From assembly GCF_037975245.1 (NCBI RefSeq), contig NC_092571.1, forward strand, positions 20,670,917 through 20,734,916: a DNA stretch of 64,000 bases, in the 5' to 3' direction. Every line of letters begins with the position of its first letter. Within the stretch, counting starts at the first letter, position 1. Source of the DNA: Apostichopus japonicus (lineage: Eukaryota > Echinodermata > Holothuroidea > Aspidochirotida > Stichopodidae). Below, in pieces: positions 1 through 11,606 of this stretch. A model generated the notes under the pieces. That model ran no database searches, had not been told where the DNA came from, and saw only the letters and a list, made by a program, of their open reading frames with translations. The position numbers and the translations under genes are program-made.

Positions 1-265
1 ACGGCTTGCAAAATATGTATGAATCCGTGAAAAGTTTTCTCAAGTTTTCAATATAGAGTATGCAAATATTCAGAGTTACAGAAATGATATAACGATGTCA
101 ATATGGGTTTTTTTCTTGTTTTTCCCAACATTCCCTAATTTTACCAAACAAATCTTGTATTGACTAACAAAACAGCTTGCATATTACCCTCCGATACCTC
201 AAAAATGCAAAGTTTCTAAGGGGGCGTTGCTCCCTTAACTCCCATAAGGTGCCCCCCGCCGTGAC
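1..265 (+). repeat. Dispersed repeat C, copy 1
   Basis: Aligns through its length with 42175-42450: 'cttgcaaaatat', 'ttctcaagttttca', 'cagagttacagaaatga', 'aacgatgtca', 'ttccctaattttacca', 'aacagcttgcat', 'aatacctcaaaaatgcaaa'-type words in the same order. The copy may extend off the window start. Confidence 0.85.
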
Positions 266-1720
266 ATACTTGGTTCATTTAGACTAGCTCCCAAATATGC
301 TAGACAATTAAATAATGGTCACTCATATTTAAAGTTTAAGAAGCATTATGTATAAGAAACATTGAGATAATTAACTCTTTACTTTTAATAATAACTCTTT
401 TTCAACATTATTATTTTTTTTTAGATGAAGTTTTTTAAAATTATTTTTGATTTTTTTTCCTTCTTCAATAGTTGAAATCTAATCTAATATATGAAGATAT
501 TTTTGGATGCATATCTACTAAAATAATAAATAATAACATTTTTAGCCTGCCAAACTTTCTGAAGGTAATATTGATTGACCTTAATAAGCTGGGAAACTGA
601 ATGTAAGATTAACAGTACGCTTAGATTCAATGGGTCTGTACACCATTATGGACAAGTATTGTAGTGGTCTACTCTTCCCAATACGTACGTTGTTTGTCCA
701 TCCTTCATTTGTCTTTAGTAATCGAGTTATTTCCCAATTAAGGGAAAGTTTTGATCTCCTTCCAGAAATGGTCTGTATCTTAATTGGTAAGAAACTAGGA
801 TCTAGTGTTTTCATTTGACGATAATTGCATGTGACATCTTTCGTGGAGGCTGTGTAAAGCTAAATTTGTAGCCATCAAAGAAAAAATATCTAGGGTACAG
901 TATTGTTAGAGGCCAAAATGGGAGAAAAAGAAAAGGGTTGTGGGGTGGGAGGGGGAAAAGGGGGTGCAGGGAGAGGAGATATCAGGAAAAATTGAGAGGG
1001 TTCACATATTACCTACTTTTCTCCAAGCCAAGCACTACTGTGTATAGTATATACCAATATTTCCTATGCTAGGGGATCAATTTATCTCCTTAATTTGCCT
1101 TGATTGTATGAAGCAATATGTGAGAGAGACTAGAGAAGAGCTTAGGATAAGACACTGTGGATAAAGGCAAGAGATTCCTAAAGCCAATACACCCCTTGGT
1201 AAATACTTTCAAATTTGTAAGAACTTAATAGCGATTGAAAAGATATTTAACAAAAATAAGAAGATTTCAGAAGTTTAGCTTAAATGGACTTATCCAATAT
1301 GTGGGAGAGAATAGAGGAGAGCTTAGGATAAGACACAGGCCGTTCCAGATGATGAGCACAAAAGGTGAGAAGAAGTAGCAAAACATTCCAAATTTATGGC
1401 ATATAGCCAGGAGAGTTGTTCACGTTCATATCATTTATTGAGAACTCTTTAAAGCTAGTTGGAAGTTGCCATTTGCATTGTGTTGTGTGTATAATAAGGT
1501 GACCATATTTTTTAAACAGGAATTGGGGACAAAATGTTGAAGGTGGAATGGGGAAGGAGTCTAAGGATAGAGGGTGTCCCCCTCCCCTTTGAGAATAAAG
1601 TGCTAGTCTGGTAGAGCACAGACATGACATAATCAAGACTAAGCCTATAGGTCAGCACATGAGCAACACGACTTAGGAAACACTGTCACCATTGTACATT
1701 ACTCAGTGTATATAGTAGGA
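266..1720. other. Intergenic, no gene seen
   Basis: AT-rich at first, then a G-rich stretch near 918-1000. The words 'gagagcttaggataagacac' occur near 1137 and 1316 as a short direct repeat within otherwise unrelated sequence. Confidence 0.6.
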
Positions 1721-1754
1721 TAGGCCTAACCTACATTATAATAGGTTAGGCCTA
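1721..1754. repeat. Inverted repeat, 12-bp arms
   Basis: TAGGCCTAACCT and AGGTTAGGCCTA around a 10-nt AT-rich spacer. Each arm itself contains the palindrome TAGGCCTA. Confidence 0.9.
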
Positions 1755-2035
1755 CCATACATTATAGTAGTTCTTGTTTCAATCTCTGTGATCGTCCGTG
1801 CGAGGTATTTGTGTACATCTAAGGTTTTTGAATGACGTGTAATTAAAGCAGAATGGACAGGAAGGTAGATTTTGCAATATTTCTAAATCTATAAAATGTC
1901 ATACTTTAAGATATTGTGTTGTACATGTATAAGTTTTTGTCATGATTGCATGAAACCTAAATATTCACAGCATCGCATTTACACCTCAATCTCACAAGGA
2001 GATCTTATTAAATGTGCAAGTTTATATCCATTTGG

Positions 2036-2250
2036 AGGTCTTTGGGAGAGGGGTGCACAGCAAAATTTTGGAAGGGGGGGGTAGAAAGTGGGTAATATTA
2101 GGTGGCACCATAGAGGCCAGTTCGAGGGTTGAACGCAAAGCCATGTCTGCGTGGGGTCCAGGGGACTAACATAAGGCCCATGGTTTGGGTCAATCCTTGT
2201 GGTTTTAAGCATTTGCATAACATATATCAGCTTCAAATCATCAGAATATT
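2036..2250 (+). repeat. Dispersed repeat D, copy 1
   Basis: Shares an ordered set of words with 23195-23430: a G-run, 'gtccaggg', 'taaggccc', and the end 'atcagcttcaaatca'. Moderate divergence; class unknown. Confidence 0.6.
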
Positions 2251-4320
2251 GTCTAGGTAAACATAAACAAATGATAGCCAGTAGATTTAGTCAATCTATA
2301 TTCTTTTTGGACACACCAGGGGTTGAGGGGTACCAACGTTTTTGGGAAGATGAGTCCCTAGCCATGTCACAGCAAGGTTACATAAGTATTTCGTGTTCCA
2401 CAATTAGAGTTAATTTTTTTTTTTTTTTTTTTTTCAAATTTGCAAACTTTTGAACTTTAAAGCATATAATTTCATTGCTTCTAGTATAATTGTGGATTCA
2501 TTTAGTATTTTAAATGTCTTAAATATATCTTTCTTTCTCTATTAATGATTTTATTATGACATCATCAAATTATATATCAAAGGGAACACAAAGGCACCAG
2601 TTTAAAAGCTCACATTACTGTCAATATGACATCACAAGTCACTCACTTGCTTTCCATTTCTTAGAGTTGTACCCGGAATATATATAAAAAAATAACAATC
2701 ATAATAATAATAAAAAAAAGAAAAAAGACCAGGCAACTTTTCGTAACAAATGTGGAATATATTTCTCTTCATTCCCTCCTAAACGCTTACTACCAACTGT
2801 ATGTCCCTTTAATATTGAAAATTTCTCCCACCAATTCTTAAGGTATAGATATTCCTCAAACTGCTTTGTACGTTTCTAATAAAGTGGAATTGAAGCCTCT
2901 GTATTTTAAATGTCAAATGAGTAAATCCGATGCCCAAGGGGATACTTCAATATGTTTCTGTTATATTTGTAGAGCTATGGAGATCATTAGGTTTATAATG
3001 AATAAAACAACATTGTTCTTCAATGAAATGAGAATCTTTAGGAGAAAATGTATATAATTTTTATTACTAAATATGTATTCCTGTCAGACTTTTCTATAGA
3101 TAGGTGTGCAATGATGAGAATGTACTATATACTAATGCCTATGTGCCCAATTCATGCATGCTCATTCTCTGGGTTGCATGGGAGGGGGGGGGGGGCAAAG
3201 GGGGGAGAGAATAGGGAGTGAGAATATGGAGGAGGGGAATTGTAATGTAAGAGTACAGAAAAGAGTTTCCAGTGCTGAGCGGCTTACTGTAAGTTTTTCT
3301 GAACATCAGAATAACATGAATCTGGAAGTCTCGCTACATAATAAGAAAAAATATGAGCCAGTACTACTTCCAGGTGCTACTAACATATTATTTAGCCCTT
3401 TGTCAGTTCGAAGTGATAAGAGTTTCGTTTGACAAAAGGAAGCCACTCTAACAGGCCTTTACATAACAGACGTTTACAGTAAATTGGAAAACAATTATTA
3501 TTGCTTTGAAATTGGAAGATTTTGATGTGTAAGATTTACTTTCCCTGTTTCAGGAGAGGTTTGATCTGCATTGACTCCTGGCCTTGACTCAAACTTCTAC
3601 AATAAAAAGTCAACAGTCACTTGTATCATGTTATGCATTTGTTACGTGTTGCATATACCACTATGAGATGTTTTTAGCTGCAAGTTTCCAATATTTCTAG
3701 CTAACTGAGCATGATCACATTTAGAAGGACACTGGGGGGCACTGCAGCAATTCCTGATACCAGGCTGTGTGAATGGATCATTGGAATAGATACTGCAGGG
3801 TCCACATTAAATAATCCTATGATATAATCCATCAGATAATCCCTATTGTGTCATATATCCATACATCCTATTGTAGCTGAGCAGGGTGTTACAGCTGTGT
3901 TTACACATGTCAGTTGCTCAAGATTGCAATAAAGAATTCAAATTTATTATACCGGAGGCTAACTCTGCACTAACTGATCAATAAGGCTACATGGTTATCA
4001 CCAGAAGAATGTTACAACCTTTTGTGAGTTTATATAAATTGATTCCTAATTTGACTTACTTACCACTAGGATTCAACCTTGTCAAGGATGATTTACTCCT
4101 ATAGGTCAATAAAGAGTGTACTTTGTTTCATGGGCCCTAAAAGTCTTTATGCTTCTCTCCTTATGACATGGTACCTCATAAAAGATACACTGTGACTTAA
4201 TTAGTCAACCTGTCACACTTAAAATCAGTATGAATATTACTTCCAGTGATATTAAATGACGAGCTAATTATTAACATAAAGTACACTGACAGACCAAGAT
4301 TTCATTTGACACCGAGCTAC
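2251..4320. other. Intergenic, no gene seen
   Basis: Holds a T-run at 2415-2434, (AAT)n near 2700, and a G-tract at 3183-3194. Short open frames lack any recognisable domain or bordering splice signals. Confidence 0.6.
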
Positions 4321-4446
4321 GTTTGGTTGTATCTGTACTGCATGGTTGTATCTGTATTGGTTGTATTGGTATTGGTATCTGCATTGTATCTGTATTGTAT
4401 CTGTATTGCATGTATCTGTACTGCATGTTTCTGTACTGCATCTATC
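4321..4446 (+). repeat. Minisatellite, TGTATCTGTACTGCA-type
   Basis: Imperfect units built from 'tgtatctgta', 'ttgcatgta' and 'ctgtactgcat'. It runs directly into the 4447-4505 repeat and palindrome. Confidence 0.8.
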
Positions 4447-4505
4447 CAGGGAGCTGCTACTCTAACAGGGAGCTGCTACTCTAACGTTAGAGTAGCAGCT
4501 CCCTG
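4447..4505. repeat. Direct repeat plus perfect 40-bp palindrome
   Basis: CAGGGAGCTGCTACTCTAA at 4447-4465 is repeated at 4466-4485. The second copy is followed immediately, with no spacer, by its exact reverse complement at 4486-4505. The centre is AACGTT. Confidence 0.97.
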
Positions 4506-4552
4506 ATCTATCTATACTGACAAAAAAATAGAGTTCAAAATCAAACAAAACT

Positions 4553-4882
4553 TAGCAAAACTGCTTATGCACTATAAAGAGCCTGTGTAAGAGAATGTGT
4601 AAAATTGGGTGGGCCTGACGTTCGATCCGAGCAGGATCTTCTTCAGAGGCTGTATGACAAGTAACAGTAACAGAAGGGACAAATAAAAGCACAGAATACA
4701 GACAGGTTAATGAGCAGGGTGAACACAAAAGAAATAGATGTAAGAGGATTAGTAGACAAGGAATGGAGAGAAGAAAGGAACTAACAGGGGGAAGAGGAGA
4801 GGTAGGAGATAAACAGTAGAGGAACAAAGAGGGGATAACTACTGTAGGATTGAAACGTCAGGCCCACCCTATTTTTAAACAG
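4553..4882 (-). mobile_element. Penelope-like element remnant
   Basis: The left part (4553-4650) shares with 56428-56521 the order 'gcaaaactgcttat', 'gagcctgtgta', 'gagaatgtgtaaaa', 'gcctgacgtt', 'gcaggatcttcttca'. On the minus strand this is the hammerhead-bearing terminal repeat typical of Penelope-like elements in animals. An inverted partial end (GAAACGTCAGGCCCACC) lies at 4852-4868. Sequence between is non-coding. Confidence 0.65.
4613..4650 (-). ncRNA. Hammerhead-ribozyme-like motif, defective
   Basis: Minus strand reads GCCT-CTGAAGA-A-GATCC-loop-GGATC-GAAC-GTC-AGGC. This fits a minimal type I hammerhead: stem I GCCT/AGGC, core CTGANGA, stem II GATCC/GGATC, then GAAA and GTC. One A of the GAAA core is missing here, which should abolish cleavage. 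Minimal hammerheads of this kind are known in Penelope-like elements. Confidence 0.55.
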
Positions 4883-7235
4883 AGCATAGTTACCATTTAG
4901 CAATATCAAACTTATTCCAACAGATATGTTAACTAATTGATATGTTATGATACTGTAAGACATATTAGTGGACGAATGTGTCAGGGCCTCAGGGGTGGAC
5001 GAACATGTCAAGGGTGGATGAACATGTCAGGGAGGATTAACGATTTTAAACAGGATGGGGTGTGACCCTGGTGTTGCTGAAAGCAACCTCCCCCACAAAA
5101 GTAAAAATTTTAGATGGAAAATGGTGTTTTCTAAGGCAAATATGTATACAATAATTCCACCTATAATGGATTCTACATACTGGGTATTATTTCTATGCTT
5201 TTTAATTTTTTATTGTATATGGTTGAAGTATGGGGGGGGGGAGGGGATGTGTACATCCACATCCTCTGGATCTGCACCTGAATGTGATAAGTATATCCTT
5301 CTATCTCCATCATGTACATCAACATAAATAAATTGACACACCGTTCAAGGTGACATTAACCTCTATTTTTGGTTACATTTAAAAATATACACAAAATCTC
5401 TTTCAAATTAGAAATGCCGTTTTGCAAAAATGACGCATACACAGTCCGCATACACAGTCGTCCAACAGATATATGTGAACTAATGGATTTAATATACTAT
5501 ATATATATACCACATGGGGAGAAATGTGATATTAAGTGCACCAATATACTATGTCTCCTTCCATCAATAGAAAATATATGGAAGTAATAGAAAATCTAAA
5601 GTATCATTGTGCACTCAAGAAGGCCTGAAAGGTAGTTTGAGGCTAACTTAAACAGACATCACAAAATGCACATCATATAAATAATTGTATGGAAATGATC
5701 ATACCTGATACAGAACAATTATCAGGACACAGAAAATGAATTGTTACTGGTGAGAATGAAACCATGCATAGACCCTCCATTAGTGCAGGGGAGAAGGGGG
5801 GGGGGATTGTTGGATCTACATGCATGGGCCACTTAGTTGTGTACATATCAGTACGTATGAATGTACTGATTCAAATCTTTATGACCATGCATGCAGGCGC
5901 ATCATTATTTCAAATACGACAGATCTACAATTGACAAACTGCATGGGAATTCTGCAATACCTATTGTGGTGTACAGTACGCATATAAAAACTTGCAATAA
6001 TATACAATATATATTTATACATATATACATCTATATATATATTTTTTTTTATATAATATATATATATATACATATATGTTTATATATACATTGGTTGGTT
6101 TGACTGATGGCACCAGACTCACTCTCTCACTTTGAAGTAAGCAAAACCTGATTGTGATAACAATATTAAATCACATTTTACTTTCAGACAATATGTTGCA
6201 TACTAAATAAGACAGGCGCACCAGGGGTTCCATTGTTTGTGTTCTGAATGTGTTATATAACTTAATAAGATCTTCATGTAATTGTGAGAGTTCAAGGCAT
6301 ATGTCTTCAGGGTAGTAAACCTATAATTGAATTATGAAACCATCCAAGACCAGGAGGAAAATTATGTCTTGGATTTCAAAGCTGCTACGACAATACTGTA
6401 CGGAAAAGAAAAAGAAAACCATTCTGTAAACTGCGGGGGCTATGCTGTAGATTAGTTGAAGAAAACATCTGGACAATTGGAGAAGCACACAGTCTTGCTA
6501 CTAAGAAATAAAGAGACTGAATTGTGAATGAAAATCTAAGGGGATATGTCGTAATTGTCATCTGTATTGTCCCCAGGTATGCTCGGAAGACAGAAGAGTA
6601 TATCTGTAATTTTGAGGGAACTTACAAACCTCTTCTTGTTTTTTACTGCCTCTGCAGAGCTTAAAAGCCAACAATGGAGACTTTTCGATGAACATAAAAT
6701 CCCACCATTTTGCATGTATGTAATCCTTAACTCACTCCAATTACATTGCTGTAATTAACTTTACCAATTTTGGACGTTAAATACGTGAAAAGTGGGAAGA
6801 AAAGTCAGCTTTTTAGGAAACCTATTTCAGACATTCCTGTAACATTCCTAAGACATCAGGTGACCATGGTGACCAAATTTTGCAAATTGTGAGTGTGGTA
6901 TACCAAAGATGACATCACACGGTGACCAGAGGCTCCTTTGGGTCAATCTCTGTTTTCAGACATTCCAGAGGTACATGTCACGTGACTACACAAAATGTCC
7001 ATTTTCGTGGTCATTTTTTGATGGGTTAAAGTAGGTTTTCGAAGATTTTTTTTTTACACATGTTCATTATGGAAATGAAACTCCCAAATTAATGGAAAAT
7101 CCCCCCCAAAAAATATGTCTCCATAGTTGGGCTTTAATCTTGTATTGTCAGGTAGCATGTATGTATTAAAGGTATGTGCATGCAGCCAGATGAGAACATG
7201 TATGCAGTTTTGGAAGCTACTAGCAATTTTTATAG
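4883..7235. other. Intergenic, no gene seen
   Basis: G-runs at 5231 and 5798, the AT tract at 6000-6092, and AT-rich sequence otherwise. No exon-like segment recognised. Confidence 0.6.
6000..6092. repeat. AT-rich (TA)n-like low-complexity tract
   Basis: Interrupted TA/ATAC repeats with a T9 run. Predicted to be easily melted; no other signal. Confidence 0.85.
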
Positions 7236-7540
7236 TATAATAATAATAATAATAATCAGCAGTTATTTTTGCGACGCTTAAGCGACCACAAATGTGGGAG
7301 AAACCCGCAAGGGCTTATGGATTACAACTTACATGTCGGGTGGCTTCCAAATCAACATTTTTAACTCAAATTTGGAATATTTTCAATTTAGAAAGTCATT
7401 TCAGATGGGGAAACCGTAGATTGCTCTTGGATGAAAAACCCACCTTACTATGACCCGGCTGGGATTGAACCCCGAACCTCCCGATTGCTAAGCCTCATTG
7501 CTTCAAATGCCACTGCCTTTATCCACTCGGCCACAGGGAA
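7236..7540 (-). mobile_element. tRNA-derived SINE, family 1, full length
   Basis: Read on the minus strand it begins TTCCCTGTGGCCGAGTGG, with an A box TGGCCGAGTGG (7523-7533) and a B box GGTTCAATCC (7462-7471), the Leu/Ser-tRNA type. A roughly 200-bp unrelated body follows. The tail carries the palindromic CGCTTAAGCG and ends in a (TTA)n run. RNA polymerase III promoter function is inferred from the boxes. Confidence 0.88.
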
Positions 7541-9285
7541 AATATATACTGATGAGCTTTTAATAGCGTATAGTATATTAAATTAATATCACACTGTCAA
7601 TTCACATATTTATAAAAAACAAACTAACAAGTTAAAGCCACAGAATTAGTTTAATTTTTTAAATTTTTTACAGTGGTGCAGATTGATAGCGGCATTTGAA
7701 CAGCTGGTTGATCCTTTGCAATAAAGATGTGTTCTATAAGTATAGTACTCAATTCAATTTGCAATGTATCAATTTAATCATGCTTTTATGACAGTTCGTA
7801 ATGGCCTAATGTTGCAAGAGTAAGTCCCATCGCATACTGTCTATAAACAGGACACCATCCGACTCACTGAGATCATCGTTACTTGGAAAATCTTGATCTA
7901 TAGTCGGGCAGTACGTACGTGTGGCTGGTATTAAGACCGAACAAGTGTGACCGATCAAGATTTTGCCAGTGGTGTCAGCTTTAATCTAGAAAGCTGAACA
8001 TGTGGTGACAGGCAGCCAGTGGTGATTCACAACTAAAACTACATTTCTTAGGAATGTGACCAATCACAGATACCCTACTTAATTTGCATGTGTTGATAAG
8101 CTCCCAGTCTTTAACAGGAAACAGTCGTTGTATGCGCTCATCAGTTGATCACTGTGTGCAGAGAGGGGGGGGGGGGGAGGGTTCAGTTGTACAACAATTA
8201 TCATAAACAGAGATCTCCACGAATTAGGGCAGGCAGATCACTATTAATAAAGTGTGAATACTATATATACAGGAAAGACACAAATATAAACTGCACATCT
8301 CAAAGCAACATGAACGCTTTAACACATCATCTGTTAGTTTAGTTCCGCATTGAAAATGCACCCTTTTAATATAACCACTGCCATAACAGTTTACCTGCCT
8401 CACAGGCATTTTAATAGGCTCTCGCTGTAGATTGCGGGAAATTTTGAGCTGTGCAAGTGACTTTTCCACACTCGTTTCCTTCGATAGGCTTAGCAAATTG
8501 ATTACGTAACACACAGGCTTACATTCCAGACTAATTACCTTGAAAGGTGAAGAAATGGGCAGTGGGGAATAATGAACGGCAGTCTTACTAAAGGGCGGAT
8601 TTTCAAATGGTAAATAGCAGATGGGAAAGTACAACAGTCTAGTGTAGACAGGTTAATTACCATCATGGCAAGAAGAAAAGCTGCAGCAGCTGCAAAATCA
8701 GACAATTTGGATTATCTCTGTAAACCTGCAATAGGCTTCCTATATTGAGTGAAACTGTAGAGTACAATCCATTTTGCCTTATGCAGCCTGGCTGCTTAAT
8801 GCTGCGGCTCACTAGACACACTCCCTTTAACAGTATTCCCTAAAGTGGGGCATTAATTCTGTATACATAATGTTTAATTGATAGATTAATGCAGTGATTT
8901 GCAGGATAACTTGGAATCTGTAATATCTAATATTTTTTACATTGTTTTATCAAGTCCCTAAGCCTAGTCCCGCTAAGCCCTAAGCCGGCTGGCTACTAAT
9001 AGAGACTGTGCATGCATGCAGTGAGCAGCATGCCTAATATTCCTTTGACAATTAAACTGCATATACCAGGCTTACAGATACAGGAAAACTACTGCATATA
9101 AATAGCTCAGCTTCTGGTATCTTTGTGTATATATGCATTACACTGTAGCTCCATCGTGACACACTTGCATCGAGTTAAGGTGGCGATCTTTACCTTTATA
9201 ACTGTGCAAGTGAGTTTCATTGATGGCGCTGTTCAACAATTGACTCTTGCAACCACAGCCATTATGTACTCTCTCTCTTGTGCAA
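7541..9285. other. Intergenic, no gene seen
   Basis: Includes a G-tract at 8165-8177 and a 136-codon open frame on the minus strand (8224-8634) with no recognisable domain or codon pattern, treated as chance. Confidence 0.55.
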
Positions 9286-9420
9286 ATACTTTATTTATTT
9301 ATTTTGATTTATTTATTTGATTTTCCACAGATCATAAATATGTACATGTGGAGGGAAGTCCTCTAAAATGCCAATTCAGGCTTAACAAGGTAAAGGACTC
9401 CCAAGAAAGAAAGAAAAAAA
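9286..9420 (-). repeat. Probable retroposon 3' tail
   Basis: On the minus strand, a short unique sequence (GACTTCCCTCCACATGTAC) leads to an (AAAT)n tail at 9286-9322. This is the usual look of a 5'-truncated LINE or SINE end, but no coding part or family was recognised. Confidence 0.4.
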
Positions 9421-10200
9421 AACCACATATATACATAAATGTAAATATAATTAATGTCTTAATAAGGAATAATTAATAACATACAATATAAACGATGTAT
9501 CAATACTGAGAAATTACTTCTTATAATTCTTTACAATGTTGTGAAACTAGTGAAACAGCACAGGCAATCACAAAGGTTATTTTAGCTGATATCGGGTGTC
9601 CTAAAGCCGACCTAACTTAAAAGATGGGGGAGTGGGAGGGAGATTCCATCCTTTTCATCATTCCAAAGTTCCCAAGATGCAGCCCTCTTCCTGGCTGCCA
9701 TTTGGTTCGTCAAAATTTATTAATACAAAATGCAAATCTCTTTATCATTGTGTTTCTACTTACAAACCCATCAAACCATATCCCACACCCTCTCTACCAC
9801 ATTGCACTCATCTTCACTCTGTTATATATACATATGTACATATAGTAATTCAATTCATATTTCATATCAATATTACACATCGAAAATCACAAGGTTCCTC
9901 CTGCTCTGTAATAAATATGCGTTAGAAATTTATAAAAATATGTGAAGATGGTCTATAAAAAAATATGTAAGCATATTAACATGTAAGAAATATGTAAGAT
10001 ATGCAAAATAATGGAGGAAATCTGAAAAATATACTAATATATATAAAAATTATGTAAAAATATGTAGAAAGACTGAAAAGTGTCCAAATGTGCAAAACTA
10101 AAAATAGGCACTATAAGTATTGCCTATATCAGGGTGTGAGCATAAAACTGATCTATACAGGCTACAGTGAATTCAAGGGGCCCATGACAAACCTACTCCA
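9421..10200. other. Intergenic, no gene seen
   Basis: AT-rich; 'aaatatgtaa' and 'atatgtaaga'-type words recur between 9930 and 10090, a weak low-complexity pattern. Confidence 0.6.
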
Positions 10201-11031
10201 CAGGGCCGTCTTAAGAGATCACCGGGCACTGGGCCCGGCAATGGAGCGGGGCCCCTCAATCAAGTGAGTTCGAAAAAAGTTGCGTGAAAAATTGACATCC
10301 TTGACAATCGTTCAAGCATAGACATGCTTGCATTTACCACCCCTCCCTATGTTGCGCATAAAGCATAAAACTTTAGCTGAATAAAATACGTGATATATCT
10401 AATTAAGCTGAAATACATTATAGAAGAGTAATCTTCCAGTTGCCCTCCATCCCTTCCCTAACAATACTGGACTCACCATTTGTAACACCCTTGTGTTGAG
10501 TCTTTCAACTGGGGAAACTAACGGAACTTGCGGCATTTCTTGATCGTAAACTGTTGTATGATTGGCTAAACGTCAATCTTTTTGAGGATGTCGCTGTCTA
10601 TGCACATGAGAGAGAGCCTTTTAAGTCGCCGTTGCCCCATTCTGTTCCGGAGATTATTCTTGATTAGTTTTAACCTTGAAAATGAACGTTCCCCAGTACA
10701 ATTTGTAACCATCATGCATAGGACAATTCGGAGGGCAACTTCAACATTCGGGACCACGTATTTCAATTGACCTGAAATGAGTTTCCTGTAGATATCTGGG
10801 AGTGTTGCGCATCCTTCATCGAGGACGAGGTGGTGCTTGAATTGTCAAACTCTCAAGTGTTTCACCAACTCTCGTCACAAGTTGTCAAGTATCGAATTCA
10901 ATCAGGCATAATGGCATATTCAGTAAGTTTTCCTCCCAGATTAAGACATGGGGTTCCTACGATTGCGGGGCCCCTGACATCGCGGGGCCCTGGGCCAGGG
11001 CCCAGTGGGCCCATGCGTTAAGACGGCCCTG
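10201..11031 (-). mobile_element. Degraded hAT transposon
   Basis: Ends are inverted: CAGGGCCGTCTTAA at 10201 and its exact complement at 11018-11031, followed on each side by GC-rich subterminal GGGCCC-type sequence. CAG-starting termini and an internal hAT dimerisation domain on the minus strand identify the superfamily. The 831-bp span is far too short for an autonomous element, so most of the transposase is deleted. The flanking octamers do not match, so no clean target duplication survives. Confidence 0.85.
10566..10844 (-). pseudogene. hAT transposase C-terminal dimerisation domain, fragment
   Basis: The frame, read from a stop at 10845-10847, gives QFKHHLVLDEGCATLPDIYR, then KLISGQLKYVVPNVEVALRI, then VLCMMVTNCTGERSFSRLKL and IKNNLRNRMGQRRLKRLSL. 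The block GERSFS+LK.IKN.LR..M.Q.RL..L.L is the hAT C-terminal (Dimer_Tnp_hAT) signature found in ZMYM1-like and 52-kDa-repressor-like transposases. In active elements this domain mediates dimerisation. The catalytic core and BED finger are absent, so this is a dead fragment inside the 10201-11031 element. Confidence 0.88.
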
Positions 11032-11227
11032 GCTCCACTGCCATGACAGAAACGGATATATTACACGAAATGGGTACTGAGCGATGGGAAACTTCTAACT
11101 GCATAGGCATTGTCCATCTATTATGTATCTATCCAAACAACAGGTATCTATCCTATACCGACATATGTATAACAAACTCCTAATTTACATGTTCTTAATT
11201 TTGTGCATTCAGTGCATCCATCTTTAC

Positions 11228-11606
11228 CATAGGCCTAGGAGGCGGGGGAGGGGGCCTGGGGGGGGGCTGCAGCCCCCAACCAAATATTTTTGTGAAAATT
11301 CGGGCAATATGCTGAGAATTTTTCGGGCACCTACTGAAAGAAAAATAATTTACAATTTTTTTTTCAATGGTTAAACTGATATTATTATTATCAGTATTAT
11401 TGTAACGACTTGCCCAATAATTATAACTAATACAGAAGGGTAGTAAGACGGAAAATGATTGTATGTTATTGGCATGCGATGTAATAACCGATGCACATGT
11501 ATATGATATGCAAATTAACATGCTTCGCGCGAAAAATTTTGGTTGTATTTTTCTGGCAAGTCGTTACAGCCCCCCCCCCAAATCAAATTGGGTTCCTATG
11601 CCTATC
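11228..11606 (-). mobile_element. hAT-like MITE, family A copy 1
   Basis: Termini CATAGGCCTAGG and CCTATGCCTATC are inverted. The 8-bp repeat ATCTTTAC flanks both sides exactly (11220-11227 and 11607-11614). The interior has G/C homopolymers, a TAA-type trinucleotide run and no coding capacity. It is the reverse orientation of the copies at 46898 and 55266. Confidence 0.9.

Noticed and set aside
7462-7540. Functional tRNA gene
   Set aside because: Has A and B boxes but no acceptor-stem pairing or proper anticodon arm that I can see, and continues into a SINE body.
8224-8634. 136-codon open frame on the minus strand
   Set aside because: Longest frame of the gene-free part after the repeat-derived one, but no domain, no family resemblance and no splice-site context; composition looks like translated AT-rich DNA.
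10193-11039. 8-bp target duplication around the hAT element
   Set aside because: CTACTCCA and GCTCCACT share only a CTCCA word out of register; not a true duplication.
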